This document shows positions 46,917 through 56,401 of a stretch of 64,000 bases of DNA, one piece after another; within the stretch, counting starts at the first letter, position 1, and each line of letters begins with the position of its first letter. The translations under genes were made by a program, and so were the position numbers. Under the pieces are notes generated by a model that saw nothing but the letters and a program-made list of their open reading frames with translations, ran no database searches and was not told where the DNA came from. Source of the stretch: Bacteroidota bacterium (lineage in GTDB: Bacteria > Bacteroidota > Ignavibacteria > Ignavibacteriales > Ignavibacteriaceae); contig JAKAGV010000004.1 of the NCBI GenBank assembly GCA_021815405.1, forward strand, positions 1 through 64,000, given 5' to 3'.

Positions 46917-48545
46917 TTATGGAATGAGAGAGCTGTTTGCATCTCCGGCGGCAATACCTTTAAAATCATCAATTACATTCTGATCTGAAATAGTTATTTG
47001 ATTATTACCTGAGAATATCCAATCGGGGATACTAAAAGATTTTATTTTATTTATAAATCTATTACTAATCATTAACGCATCGGTGCTGTTTATCTGCATG
47101 TTATTGTTAACATCTGAAGCTTTTTGCTGTAATGAATCCAATGAAATTTGGTGCAAGAAATACTTTACGACGACAAGAGCATCGGTAGAATTCACCCCGC
47201 CCCATCCGCTATTTTTTGACAGGCTGATATTATAGTTGCCGGAAGCAACATTATCAAAGCTGTATAAACCGGTGCTGTCTGTAGTAGTTGAATCAGATCC
47301 GTTAGATGAGCTTAAAACAACTTCTACATTTGATATAGGGGAATTGCGGCTATTGTCATAATAAACATGTCCGGACACTGTATAAAAAGGACCGCTGTTT
47401 AAAACAACGTTGTCTTTACCAGGGACAACATGTACTCTCACTACATAATAAGTTCCATTATAAAAAGAAGAATCGACCACAGAGCTGTTTCCTTGAGTAA
47501 TAGTTACTTCTTTCCAATTTTGCGGAACAGATATATCTATAGTCAGCGGATAATTATAGATTGATGTATCAAGAGTGCCGATGGCTGTTGAAAGTATAAT
47601 CTGGCTGTTAGTGGATGAAAGAATATTGTAAGTAAAGTTTTCTCTTTCTTTAATATAACGTGTAACATTTCCGAAAGTTGCTTCCCAAATATTATTTGAA
47701 TCTGATTCTTGCTTAACCCAATTGCATAGTTTGTCAAAGAAATAAGTTGAGCAAATGGTTGTATCGGAATTAGCAGTATCGGAAATTTGATTCCAAGGAA
47801 GGACATCATGAGCATAAAAGTTTGCCCAACCGCCGGTATTTATTGACCGGGTTAAAATATTGTCGGTATAAATGTCAAAAGCTTCATCATCTGTTGTAGT
47901 TCCTCTAGGATGGTTAAAGTAAATATCTACAGCCTGAATCTTGTAAAGATCAGCCCCGCTTATAGATGATGGATCAGAATATGCGCCGCACGAACGTGCA
48001 TTTTCATAGAATTTGGAAACTTCATTTATAACAGAATTATTATAGACGCAATATGGATATGCAAAGCTTATACATTTGTAACCCGGTATCATTTTTTCAA
48101 TGGTCATTTTTGATTGGTATAACTCATAGTCTAAAGTACCAGGTTGGTTTATACTTCCGACAGCAAGCGTATCTAACTCAGGATGTGTTATTGTGTGCGA
48201 ACCGATTTCATTTCCTTCATGAGCAAGTGAATCGTACTGCCACCAGTAGCCGTATTCCCAGTTAGGATGATCAAGGCACACTTCTCCGGTTATTAAGAAA
48301 AAAGTTGCATTGAGTCCATAAGTATTAAGAATCGGTCTTACATAGGTAAATTGACTTATTTTGGCATCATCAAAGCTCAAAGTAAATGCAGATTTTTTAT
48401 TATCAGCCCATTTAGTAACAGTTGCAGTACCGTAAGCTGATTGCTGGCGTGAAGTATTTTTTTCTTTCGCTAATGAAGTTCCTGCCACGAATAAAATAAT
48501 AGTTACAAAAACTAAAGCTAAAAAAGTCAAATGTGATTGTTTCAT
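46917..48545 (-). CDS. Secreted polysaccharide deacetylase with beta-sandwich and dockerin-like tail
   Basis: About 542 residues. I choose the ATG at 48545 because it begins a signal peptide (HLTFLALVFVTIILFVAGTS); the frame also has ATGs at 48602 and 48590, neither with a ribosome site. The NodB-type domain (about 35-290) has SFDDA with the metal Asp and GSHTITHPEL with both His, so it may remove acetyl groups from a glycan. A beta-sandwich like CarboxypepD/SdrD_B follows (YTVSGHVYYDNSRNSPISNV). The tail has two dockerin-like Ca2+ repeats (VNSTDALVVVKYF and SDVNNNMQINSTDALMISNR). It lies next to the exopolysaccharide cluster, in the opposite direction, and may trim its product. Confidence 0.82.
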   Translation of the reverse strand: MKQSHLTFLALVFVTIILFVAGTSLAKEKNTSRQQSAYGTATVTKWADNKKSAFTLSFDDAKISQFTYVRPILNTYGLNATFFLITGEVCLDHPNWEYGYWWQYDSLAHEGNEIGSHTITHPELDTLAVGSINQPGTLDYELYQSKMTIEKMIPGYKCISFAYPYCVYNNSVINEVSKFYENARSCGAYSDPSSISGADLYKIQAVDIYFNHPRGTTTDDEAFDIYTDNILTRSINTGGWANFYAHDVLPWNQISDTANSDTTICSTYFFDKLCNWVKQESDSNNIWEATFGNVTRYIKERENFTYNILSSTNSQIILSTAIGTLDTSIYNYPLTIDISVPQNWKEVTITQGNSSVVDSSFYNGTYYVVRVHVVPGKDNVVLNSGPFYTVSGHVYYDNSRNSPISNVEVVLSSSNGSDSTTTDSTGLYSFDNVASGNYNISLSKNSGWGGVNSTDALVVVKYFLHQISLDSLQQKASDVNNNMQINSTDALMISNRFINKIKSFSIPDWIFSGNNQITISDQNVIDDFKGIAAGDANSSLIP

Positions 48546-49360
48546 GTAATTCACTTTGTTGAAATCAGGTTTACTTGTATTTCTATCCATTAAATTCACC
48601 ATTAATTGAATGCGATATAGTTTCTATCGGTTTTCAAGATTTAGATTCATTTTAAGAAAAAAATATATAAATGTTACATTAAAGCTTTCTCTTCGCTTTA
48701 AAGTTTCTTTAATAACTTAACAAAAGGGCAAAAATTCAAAATATCCATTCATAGGCTAAACAATAATTAGACCAAAAGAAAACCGAAAAGGCATATCAAA
48801 GCTGAGTTTGAGGTAAGGGATAGTTTAAAACATTATAAAATTAGAAAGACGGTTTATAAGAACAAGAAACTGATAATTGAAAATTATGCAAAAGAATGAA
48901 GGCAATACAAGAGATTTTTGTTTTATGAAATAAAGTAACCAGCCAAACTTAAAATAAGGCATGGAAGTTGAAAAGTATAAGAAAATGCAAATAGAAAAAC
49001 ACTTGGATTTCTGTATTAAACGAAATAAAATAAGCCGATTACGGTGATAATTTCAATAAATTAACACGGATTTATGATAAAAATTATGTATCAGAATAAT
49101 GCGCATTCTTATAATGTACATTCAGCCCGGCTATATGATTTTCAGATAAGAAATTAGACAGAACAAGTGAAATTCTATTTAACTAAATAAAAGTCTTTTG
49201 TGGAATTGATAAGAGTAATGAGAACATTATCTCATTAAAATGAAAGAAATAAAACCAGATGCTCTGCTTAAGTCGAAAATTATATGTGACTTACAGGGCG
49301 AAGCTCTGATAAAGAAGAAATAAGGAAAAAGATTAATTAATTATTGAGTTACCGAATAAG
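48546..49360 (+). other. Divergent intergenic region upstream of the exopolysaccharide cluster
   Basis: About 760-815 bp, very AT-rich, between the divergent deacetylase gene and the SLBB gene. I see no gene. It must carry the promoters of both transcription units and may carry a regulatory leader. No repeat of the mobile-element family is present. Confidence 0.5.
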
Positions 49361-49876
49361 ATGAAAAAAATAATACTTACCGGATTTTTGATTATAGCAG
49401 TCTACAGCTTGAATTTATTTGCACAACAAAACATTCAACTTGGAAAAGGAGCCAGAGACTTATCTGCTTCCGGAGCTTTGTATGATTATTCAGATCCGAA
49501 TGCTATTAACATTAAAGTTATGGTTTGGGGATACGTTAAATTTCCGGGGCAATATATTATTCCAGCGAACAGCAATGTAGTTTCACTTCTTTCACTTGCC
49601 GGCGGACCAACTCAAGATGCTGAACTTGATGCATTAAAACTGTTTAGAATAAACAGCGATTCAAGCCAATCAATAATTAATATTGATTATCAAGATCTTT
49701 TAGGAGATAACAGCAGTTTGTCAAATCCGGTATTAATTCCAAAATTAAAACCGGGTGATGTTCTTCTTATCCCAGGCTCTCCTAAATGGTATTTCAAGGA
49801 TTATTTTGGAATTTTACTTTCAGTTGTTTCTGCACTGGCATCTATTGCGGCTGTTTTAGTCTACGTTAAAAAATAA
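49361..49876 (+). CDS. SLBB-domain polysaccharide export-associated protein
   Basis: 171 residues with signal peptide (ILTGFLIIAVYSLNLFAQ). The segment VMVWGYVKFPGQYIIPANSN, then SLLSLAGGPTQDAEL and LKPGDVLLIPG form one SLBB domain, as in Wza/GumB polysaccharide export proteins. The N-terminal export domain of Wza is absent. A C-terminal membrane helix (FGILLSVVSALASIAAVLVYV) is present. It is therefore unlikely to form the outer-membrane channel alone; a partner elsewhere is expected. It is the first gene of the cluster, 10 bp before the co-polymerase gene. Confidence 0.82.
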   Translation: MKKIILTGFLIIAVYSLNLFAQQNIQLGKGARDLSASGALYDYSDPNAINIKVMVWGYVKFPGQYIIPANSNVVSLLSLAGGPTQDAELDALKLFRINSDSSQSIINIDYQDLLGDNSSLSNPVLIPKLKPGDVLLIPGSPKWYFKDYFGILLSVVSALASIAAVLVYVKK

Positions 49877-49886
49877 GTAAAAAATT

Positions 49887-52112
49887 ATGCAGACTCAGGA
49901 ACCTAATCCAAGAAAATATATAATTGAATCTCCCAGGACGTTGAGAGATTATACAGGCATAGTTAATAAGAACAAAGGTATTTTTATTGCAATTACGCTG
50001 GCAATATTTGCTGCTGCTTTGGCGTATTCTTTTTACACTCCTAATAAATATAAATCGACAGCAACATTAAAAGTAACCGAAAAGCAAGAAAATATACTTC
50101 AGCAAAATTCAGAATATACATCTATTAACGGGCTTGACAGATATATTGCAAATGAAATTGGTATAATTACAAATTATAATACCAGGGAGAGGGTAGCTCA
50201 AAAGCTTTTAGACATAGTTAAAAAAAGTGGAACTGCAAACTTCAGTTTACTGGTTGAAAAAAATAATGCAAACGGTTTAGTCTTTCCTAAAAGCCAAGAA
50301 GAAATAGCGGCAGTACTTAAATCCAGCGTAGTTGTTGAGCAAGAGCCGAATATGGATGCAATTGATATAACTGCTCAATCGCCGTCTCCACTGGAAGCAG
50401 CAATTATTGCAAACACCTATGCTGAAGAATATCAAAATATAAATCTTGATAACAACCAGGGACAGTTGAGTGATTTAGAAAAATTTCTTAAACAACAAAG
50501 CGCTCAAAAATTAGCTGAATTAGACAGTGCAGAGAGTGCTCTAGCAAACTTTAAGGAGAAGGGAAAAGTAGTAGCTCTTAGTGCACAATCGAATGCTTTG
50601 ATAGAACAACTCGCGCAGCTTGAGTCGCAGAGGAACGCTACAAAACTTGACTTGATGTCATCCAATCAAGCATTGGATCTCTATAAACAGTCCCTTAGCC
50701 AGCAGAGTCCTGAATTAACAAATTATATGGAGAACCAGACTTCGCAGGCTTACATAAGTGCAATACAGAAACAAATTGCAGATCTTCAGATGAACCGGGA
50801 TATGGCTTTGGCAAATACGGATCCAAACATAGATGTAACGGCAAAAGTAAAGGAATATAATAATCAAATAAAAGATCTGGAGAATAAATTACAGGCAAGA
50901 ATAAACCAAATAAAAACCGGCGCTTATGCCAGCAGCCCTGACCAGATAAAAGATCAATCTGATAAATTAATGAATGAAGAAGTCAGGAACCGTTCGCTTA
51001 AGATCAGATTGAGTGAGCTTGATGCATTAATTGGCAGTTATAATGCGCAGCTTACAAATTTGCCAAAGGAATCGATGCAGTTAACACAGTACGAGAGGAA
51101 CGTACAATCTTTACAGCAATTATATAATCAGCTGCAGCAAAAATATCAGGAAGTAAAAATCAATGAACTCTCACAGACAGGTAATGTATATGTTCTTAGT
51201 AAAGGGCAGGTACCTGATAAGCCTGATAAACCTGTAAGAGCTTTAATAGCGTTAATAGGGCTTATAGGAGGCACGGCTTCTGCTCTGGGCTTTATATTGA
51301 TTAAAAATTACTTCACAGAAGATGAAAAATATCCTAAGTATCCTTATATACATGAAAAAGAATTTAATGATTTACCGCTGCCGGAAAATGATCCAAAACT
51401 ATTAAACTCGTCTCATAAACCTTTAATGCTGACTTTACCGCAATCCGGAAATAATGACGCTCCAAAATTAAAAAAAGGAATTCCGGAAATTGCTCCATCA
51501 AAAAATACTCAAGAAAGAATGGTTATTGTCAGTTCAGCCATGCACGGCGAAGGAAAGACTTCAATGGCAGTAAACATAGCAATTCAAAGTGCGGCTAAAA
51601 AGCAAAATACCTTATTGGTTGACTGCGATTTTAGAATGCCTATGGTTCACCAGGTTTTGAATACATTCCAGTCACCGGGACTATCAGACTATCTTTATGA
51701 TAAAGCATCGATCCAAGATATAGTTAAAGCACATCAAGAAGGCATTTACTATGTAACTGCGGGTACGGCAGTCCAGGAACCTGCCGGATTACTATCGTCA
51801 GAAAGGATTGCATATTTCTTAAATGAAGTTAAAAACTTGTTTGATTTTGTTGTTATCGTATCCGCACCTGTAATTACAGAAGATACAACCGAAGTACTAT
51901 CCAGATATGCAGACGGAATCGTGCTTGTAGTTTCTCCAAATAAAACCGACATGAGAGTAATGGCAAAGGCATTGAATATGGTGAAAGCCATGCACGCTCC
52001 ATTTCTTGGTACAGTTTATAATAATTCATACAGCCGTAGAGAAATCAGCGATGGAAATAATTACTCCCGTCAATCTCAATATCCTTTAAAGTTCAACAGC
52101 GGATGGAGATAG
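49887..52112 (+). CDS. Polysaccharide co-polymerase / BY-kinase-like protein (Wzc type)
   Basis: 741 residues. A Wzz domain with membrane segment (IFIAITLAIFAAALAYSF, about residues 32-50), a long periplasmic coiled coil (about 190-430), a second membrane segment (LIALIGLIGGTASALGFILI, about 450-470) and a cytoplasmic ATPase domain (about 540-740). Walker A has GEGKTS with Lys557; Walker A' is VDCDFRMP with Asp579 and Asp581. At Walker B, where BY-kinases have Asp followed by (S/T)PP, the chain reads VVIVSAPV, so Val658 replaces the Asp. The C-terminal tail has five Tyr in YNNSYSRREISDGNNYSRQ and nearby, the normal autophosphorylation cluster. It controls chain length and export. Confidence 0.9.
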   Translation: MQTQEPNPRKYIIESPRTLRDYTGIVNKNKGIFIAITLAIFAAALAYSFYTPNKYKSTATLKVTEKQENILQQNSEYTSINGLDRYIANEIGIITNYNTRERVAQKLLDIVKKSGTANFSLLVEKNNANGLVFPKSQEEIAAVLKSSVVVEQEPNMDAIDITAQSPSPLEAAIIANTYAEEYQNINLDNNQGQLSDLEKFLKQQSAQKLAELDSAESALANFKEKGKVVALSAQSNALIEQLAQLESQRNATKLDLMSSNQALDLYKQSLSQQSPELTNYMENQTSQAYISAIQKQIADLQMNRDMALANTDPNIDVTAKVKEYNNQIKDLENKLQARINQIKTGAYASSPDQIKDQSDKLMNEEVRNRSLKIRLSELDALIGSYNAQLTNLPKESMQLTQYERNVQSLQQLYNQLQQKYQEVKINELSQTGNVYVLSKGQVPDKPDKPVRALIALIGLIGGTASALGFILIKNYFTEDEKYPKYPYIHEKEFNDLPLPENDPKLLNSSHKPLMLTLPQSGNNDAPKLKKGIPEIAPSKNTQERMVIVSSAMHGEGKTSMAVNIAIQSAAKKQNTLLVDCDFRMPMVHQVLNTFQSPGLSDYLYDKASIQDIVKAHQEGIYYVTAGTAVQEPAGLLSSERIAYFLNEVKNLFDFVVIVSAPVITEDTTEVLSRYADGIVLVVSPNKTDMRVMAKALNMVKAMHAPFLGTVYNNSYSRREISDGNNYSRQSQYPLKFNSGWR

Positions 52113-52178
52113 CAGTGCAGGACCAAACACCATTATTATTATAATTTTAGTTTTATCTAATAAGTCCTTTTTGAATTA

Positions 52179-53486
52179 ATGAATTTCAGCTTCACTAAAA
52201 AGAAAAAACAAGTATTCTCGTTATATTCTTCGATGATCCTCAATATTGTGTTGGGGATAGTCATCAGTATAATAACAACCAGATATTTGGGACCTAAGGA
52301 ATATGGAGTTTTTACATTTTTAGTAAACCTTTTATCTATTGTTCCGGTACTTTTTACTTTGGGTGTTTTTATAGCTACCCAAAGGTTAGTTGCACACAAT
52401 AAGTACGACAGCATACGAAAGGAGTTATTCGGGGCTGTTTTAGTTTACACACTTGTCAGCTCAATATTAATGACCATAATCATTTTTGGATATTCATTCT
52501 TTAATGATATGATGTACAAAAATAATCTCGGCGATATTATAAGAATATTGAGCCCGCTTGTAATAGCCTACCAACTGCAAGCTTGTTTAGAGAATTATCT
52601 CGCAGGTGATAATGAAATTGAATATTTATCTCTTAACAGAACCGGACCGAAATTAATTTTTCTGCTCTCATCATTTTTAATAATCACTTTAACAACTAAG
52701 AAGCTGGATGCATTCTATTTTAACCTGATACAAATGTCGGGAATGACAGCAATATACATTTACACCATCATAAAATTAAAACCGCAATTCAGCAATCTTA
52801 AGAAGAGCTTTTCAATTATATATCATGAAGTTAAAGTTTACGGAATCCATGAATATACCGGAACGATATTCGACGTCTTTACAGATAAGATAGCAGCATT
52901 TACAATATTATTTTTTCTAACATCCAAGGAAGTTGGATTTTACTCGCTTTCATGCACAATAGCAGCGCCGCTGGCACTGATTTCAGGTGTAGTTGGAACT
53001 ACATTTTATAAGGACTTTGCAAACAGCAATTCTTTACCATCGAAGCCAACTAAAGTTACAATTGCATTAGCGTTAGTTTCACTAATCGCATTTCTTCTGA
53101 TTATCGGTAAAGTCATTTTACTTTTTTATTCAAAAGCTTATGCAAATGTAATTCACCTGACTTATATAACGGCTTTCGGCTTTACATTGTGGGGAATAGC
53201 GGATTACATGAACCGGTTCCTTGGTTCACATGGGTTTGGTAAAGAGATGAGGAACGCCGCCATTTTAATAGGTATAGTGAATGTTACAGGTTTTACTGGA
53301 TTAGTATTTTTATTCGGAGTTATGGGCGCTGCAATTACAAAGCTTTTGGCGGGGGCACTCTATTTATCATCAATGATTTATTACTATTTCAAGAAACGGG
53401 AAATAATTTTAAAAGAGGGCTTTACAGAAAACATTCTTATTTCAGAAAAGCAAATAAATTTTATAACTGAAGAGGTAACAGCATGA
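52179..53486 (+). CDS. Polysaccharide flippase, Wzx-like
   Basis: 435 residues with about 12 hydrophobic segments, the layout of Wzx/PST flippases. The N-terminal MILNIVLGIVISIITTRYLG followed by PKEYGVFTFLVNLLSIVPVL is typical of the family. It should move lipid-linked repeat units to the periplasmic face of the inner membrane. The last codons overlap the start of the cupin gene by 4 bases. The start at ATG 52179 has only a weak ribosome site. Confidence 0.9.
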   Translation: MNFSFTKKKKQVFSLYSSMILNIVLGIVISIITTRYLGPKEYGVFTFLVNLLSIVPVLFTLGVFIATQRLVAHNKYDSIRKELFGAVLVYTLVSSILMTIIIFGYSFFNDMMYKNNLGDIIRILSPLVIAYQLQACLENYLAGDNEIEYLSLNRTGPKLIFLLSSFLIITLTTKKLDAFYFNLIQMSGMTAIYIYTIIKLKPQFSNLKKSFSIIYHEVKVYGIHEYTGTIFDVFTDKIAAFTILFFLTSKEVGFYSLSCTIAAPLALISGVVGTTFYKDFANSNSLPSKPTKVTIALALVSLIAFLLIIGKVILLFYSKAYANVIHLTYITAFGFTLWGIADYMNRFLGSHGFGKEMRNAAILIGIVNVTGFTGLVFLFGVMGAAITKLLAGALYLSSMIYYYFKKREIILKEGFTENILISEKQINFITEEVTA

Positions 53487-53917
53487 TAAAAAAGATTTTT
53501 AATCACGGTGTAATGATTGCTTTAATAATTCCGGCAGATCATTCAATTGACAGCGGGATTGAATTCCTTACGCCCGGAAATTATTCTCAGCAGCTTGGAT
53601 TTATGAATAGACCAAGCGGATATAAGATAGCCCCTCATATTCACAATCCTGTAGTTAGGGAAGTTGTATGGACACAGGAAGTATTGTTGATTAAATCAGG
53701 CAAAGTTAGAGTGGATTTTTATGATGACGAAAGAAATTATCTCGAAAGCGAGCTGTTGGAAAAAGGCGATGTGATATTGCTGGCTGGCGGCGGACACGGT
53801 TTTGAGATTATTGAAGAAGCTGTAATGATTGAAGTAAAGCAAGGACCTTATTGCGCGGATAAGGATAAAACTCGCTTCGAACCAAACATCGAAACTATAA
53901 AATATAATTTAGCTTAA
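53483..53917 (+). CDS. Cupin-domain protein of the exopolysaccharide cluster
   Basis: 144 residues. The cupin motif is visible: HIHNPVVREVVWTQEVLLI followed by GKVRVDFYDD and KGDVILLAGGGHGFEI, giving three His as likely metal ligands. Cupins in surface-sugar clusters often act as sugar isomerases or epimerases, or as regulators; this one does not match FdtA/QdtA closely. It is coupled to the flippase gene (ATGA overlap) and lies 27 bp before the aminotransferase gene. Confidence 0.78.
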   Translation: MIKKIFNHGVMIALIIPADHSIDSGIEFLTPGNYSQQLGFMNRPSGYKIAPHIHNPVVREVVWTQEVLLIKSGKVRVDFYDDERNYLESELLEKGDVILLAGGGHGFEIIEEAVMIEVKQGPYCADKDKTRFEPNIETIKYNLA

Positions 53918-53944
53918 CATAAATAAGTGCGGAAATAACTTTTC

Positions 53945-55078
53945 ATGGAACTTAAACAAATGAAGCCTGTCCCTGTAAATACTCCAATATTTTCTCATCG
54001 CGAAAAAGAGTTATTAGATCAATGCATCGATACCGGATGGATTTCAAGCGAGGGTCCTTTCATAAAAGAATTTGAAGAAAAGTTTTCAGGTTATATCGGC
54101 AGAAAATTTGGCGTTGCATGTGCCAACGGCTCAGGAGCTTTGGATATTGCAGTTGCTGCTTTAAAATTAAAAGAAGGCGATGAAGTAATAATTCCTGCTT
54201 TTACAATTATTTCTCCTGCTTTTTCAGTTATTAGGGCAGGCGCAAAACCTGTATTAGTTGATTCTGATCCGATAACCTGGAATATGGATGTTAATCAGGT
54301 CGAATCAAAAATAACTTCCAGAACAAAGGCAATTATAGCAGTGCACATATACGGACTCCCGGTTGATATGGATCCGTTACTTGATCTATGCAGAAAACAC
54401 AATTTGTTTTTGATCGAAGATGCTGCTGAAATGCACGGACAAACTTATAAGAACAAAAAGTGCGGCAGCTTCGGCGATATAAGTATATTCAGCTTCTATC
54501 CGAACAAGCACATTACGACTGGTGAAGGCGGAATGGTTGTAACTGATAATGAAGAATTAGCACAGAGAAGCCGGAAGCTCAGAAATTTATCCTTTGAACC
54601 TGATAAGCCGCGCTACGTGCATTATGAGTTCGGCTGGAATTACAGGATGACGAATATGCAGGCTGCTCTTGGTTTAGCGCAATTAGAATATATTGAACAG
54701 CATATTACCAGAAAGCGTGAAATAGGAAAATTATATAATTCCGAATTAAAGAATATTTCAGGAATACAATTGCCAAAAGAAATAACAGATTATGCCGAAA
54801 ATATTTATTGGGTATATGGTATTGTCCTAAAAGAAAGCCGGATTAAGAATGCTGCACAGATAATGAAGATGCTTTCCGAAAAGAAAATTGGTACGCGATC
54901 ATTCTTTTACCCGATGCATTTACAGCCGGTATTTGTTAAGATGGGTTTATTCAAAGATGAAAAATATCCAGTTGCGGAAAATCTGGCTGAGAACGGCTTT
55001 TATATTCCCAGTGGTTTAGGAATTACAAATGATCAGATTAAAGAAGTATCACAAACTTTGATGAGAATTTTAGGATAA
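53945..55078 (+). CDS. DegT/DnrJ/EryC1/StrS sugar aminotransferase
   Basis: 377 residues, PLP-dependent. Lys188 in FYPNKHITTGEGGMV is the PLP lysine, EDAAEMHGQ carries the Asp contacting the pyridine, and WNYRMTNMQAALGLAQLE is the family's substrate region. It transfers an amino group from glutamate to a nucleotide-linked keto sugar. The sequence is closest in style to GDP-perosamine synthase-like enzymes, but the product cannot be decided here. It would provide an amino sugar for the exopolysaccharide unit. Confidence 0.92.
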   Translation: MELKQMKPVPVNTPIFSHREKELLDQCIDTGWISSEGPFIKEFEEKFSGYIGRKFGVACANGSGALDIAVAALKLKEGDEVIIPAFTIISPAFSVIRAGAKPVLVDSDPITWNMDVNQVESKITSRTKAIIAVHIYGLPVDMDPLLDLCRKHNLFLIEDAAEMHGQTYKNKKCGSFGDISIFSFYPNKHITTGEGGMVVTDNEELAQRSRKLRNLSFEPDKPRYVHYEFGWNYRMTNMQAALGLAQLEYIEQHITRKREIGKLYNSELKNISGIQLPKEITDYAENIYWVYGIVLKESRIKNAAQIMKMLSEKKIGTRSFFYPMHLQPVFVKMGLFKDEKYPVAENLAENGFYIPSGLGITNDQIKEVSQTLMRILG

Positions 55079-55112
55079 GATTCGAAATAATGATTTATTT
55101 TAATTGAATAAA

Positions 55113-56384
55113 ATGAGTGATGATAAAGCGGAAATAATGCAGAGGCAGGTAAATATAAATTATTTAATTTATTATGAGTCCATTTATCAATGTACTCCCT
55201 GGATGAATTCAATAAGAATGTTCAATGCAGAGAAACGGAAAATAAAAGTTTATCAAAGGAAGTATTTCGACGGAAAGTATAATGAAGAACACGATTCAAT
55301 TAAATTTGACATAATCAATTCCTATAATCCCAAATTTTTATTCCAGTTATTTTATCAAACTGCCAGGGCTTTTAATCTTCTAAAAAAAATTAATTTGAAG
55401 AGAATAAGCAATCTCGGAATTACATTAAACTACCTTTACACATCCTTCATTTACATTTTTACAGTTTATGTAAAAACAAGAAAGCTGAAAACAAAAGAGA
55501 TATTTATTGCAGGCGATCCCGTATCTTTAATAGCAGCGTATATTGCGGTAAGAAATAAAAAGCATGTTTTAATTTATTGGCCATTAGAACTGTGGGTTTA
55601 TAAAGATTTAAAGTTAATGTATTTCAAATTCTTAAAAAGAATCGAGAAAAAATTAAATAGATATGCTTCCGGTACTTTGGAATTCGGTTCACAAAGAAGA
55701 ATGATACTTAGCAGAGAAAATAACATACCTGTCGAAAATATTTCAGTAATCCCTAATGCTCCGGTCGGTGAACCAAAGCTTGAAAGGAATTATTATTTTA
55801 ATGAGATATTCGGAATTCCTTCAAATAAGAAAATAATACTTTATGCCGGCGGATTCGGTTACTTTAACGGGATTCCTCAATTAATTGACAATTTAAAAAA
55901 TATGCCCGGCGATTATGCTCTTGTCCTTCATTCTAAACTTGAAATGAAGAAGAAGAATCTTGAAGAACTGCTGGGAAGACTAAAGCCTTACAATGCTTAT
56001 TTGAGTTTCAAACCTTTACCTTTCGATAAAATTAATTTAATATATTCTTCGTGCGACATAGGTTTAATGCTAATGGGACCGGATAAAGGCAATTGGGATA
56101 CAAATTATATTTATGCGGATTGGTCTCCGGGAAAGATGTTCAACTACCTTCAATACGGAGTACCTTTGATTACAACAAAGTTAGAAGGATATAAAGAACT
56201 TATCGAAGGCAATGGAGTTGGCAAAGTTGTTGAAGACATAAATCAGGTATTCACTAAAGCCGATGAAATAATGCTTGATGTTACCAGCTACAAAAATAAC
56301 TGTCTTAAATTATTTAACGGATTAAAGTTTGAAAAGTATCATAAACTATTTTTTGACGGTATTCTAAATACGAACTTTAATTAA
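55113..56384 (+). CDS. Glycosyltransferase, GT4-like
   Basis: About 423 residues. The C-terminal half has ILYAGGFGYFNGIPQLIDNL and FNYLQYGVPLITTKLEGYKE, the donor-binding lobe of a GT-B enzyme. The N-terminal half is diverged and I cannot assign an acceptor. An ATG at 55113 is chosen over the TTG at 55104, which lies in a stretch without ribosome site. No membrane helix of sure length, although LNYLYTSFIYIFTVYV may contact the membrane. It lies between aminotransferase and polymerase genes. Confidence 0.82.
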   Translation: MSDDKAEIMQRQVNINYLIYYESIYQCTPWMNSIRMFNAEKRKIKVYQRKYFDGKYNEEHDSIKFDIINSYNPKFLFQLFYQTARAFNLLKKINLKRISNLGITLNYLYTSFIYIFTVYVKTRKLKTKEIFIAGDPVSLIAAYIAVRNKKHVLIYWPLELWVYKDLKLMYFKFLKRIEKKLNRYASGTLEFGSQRRMILSRENNIPVENISVIPNAPVGEPKLERNYYFNEIFGIPSNKKIILYAGGFGYFNGIPQLIDNLKNMPGDYALVLHSKLEMKKKNLEELLGRLKPYNAYLSFKPLPFDKINLIYSSCDIGLMLMGPDKGNWDTNYIYADWSPGKMFNYLQYGVPLITTKLEGYKELIEGNGVGKVVEDINQVFTKADEIMLDVTSYKNNCLKLFNGLKFEKYHKLFFDGILNTNFN

Positions 56385-56401
56385 GCAGCTAACAGCAGAA
56401 G

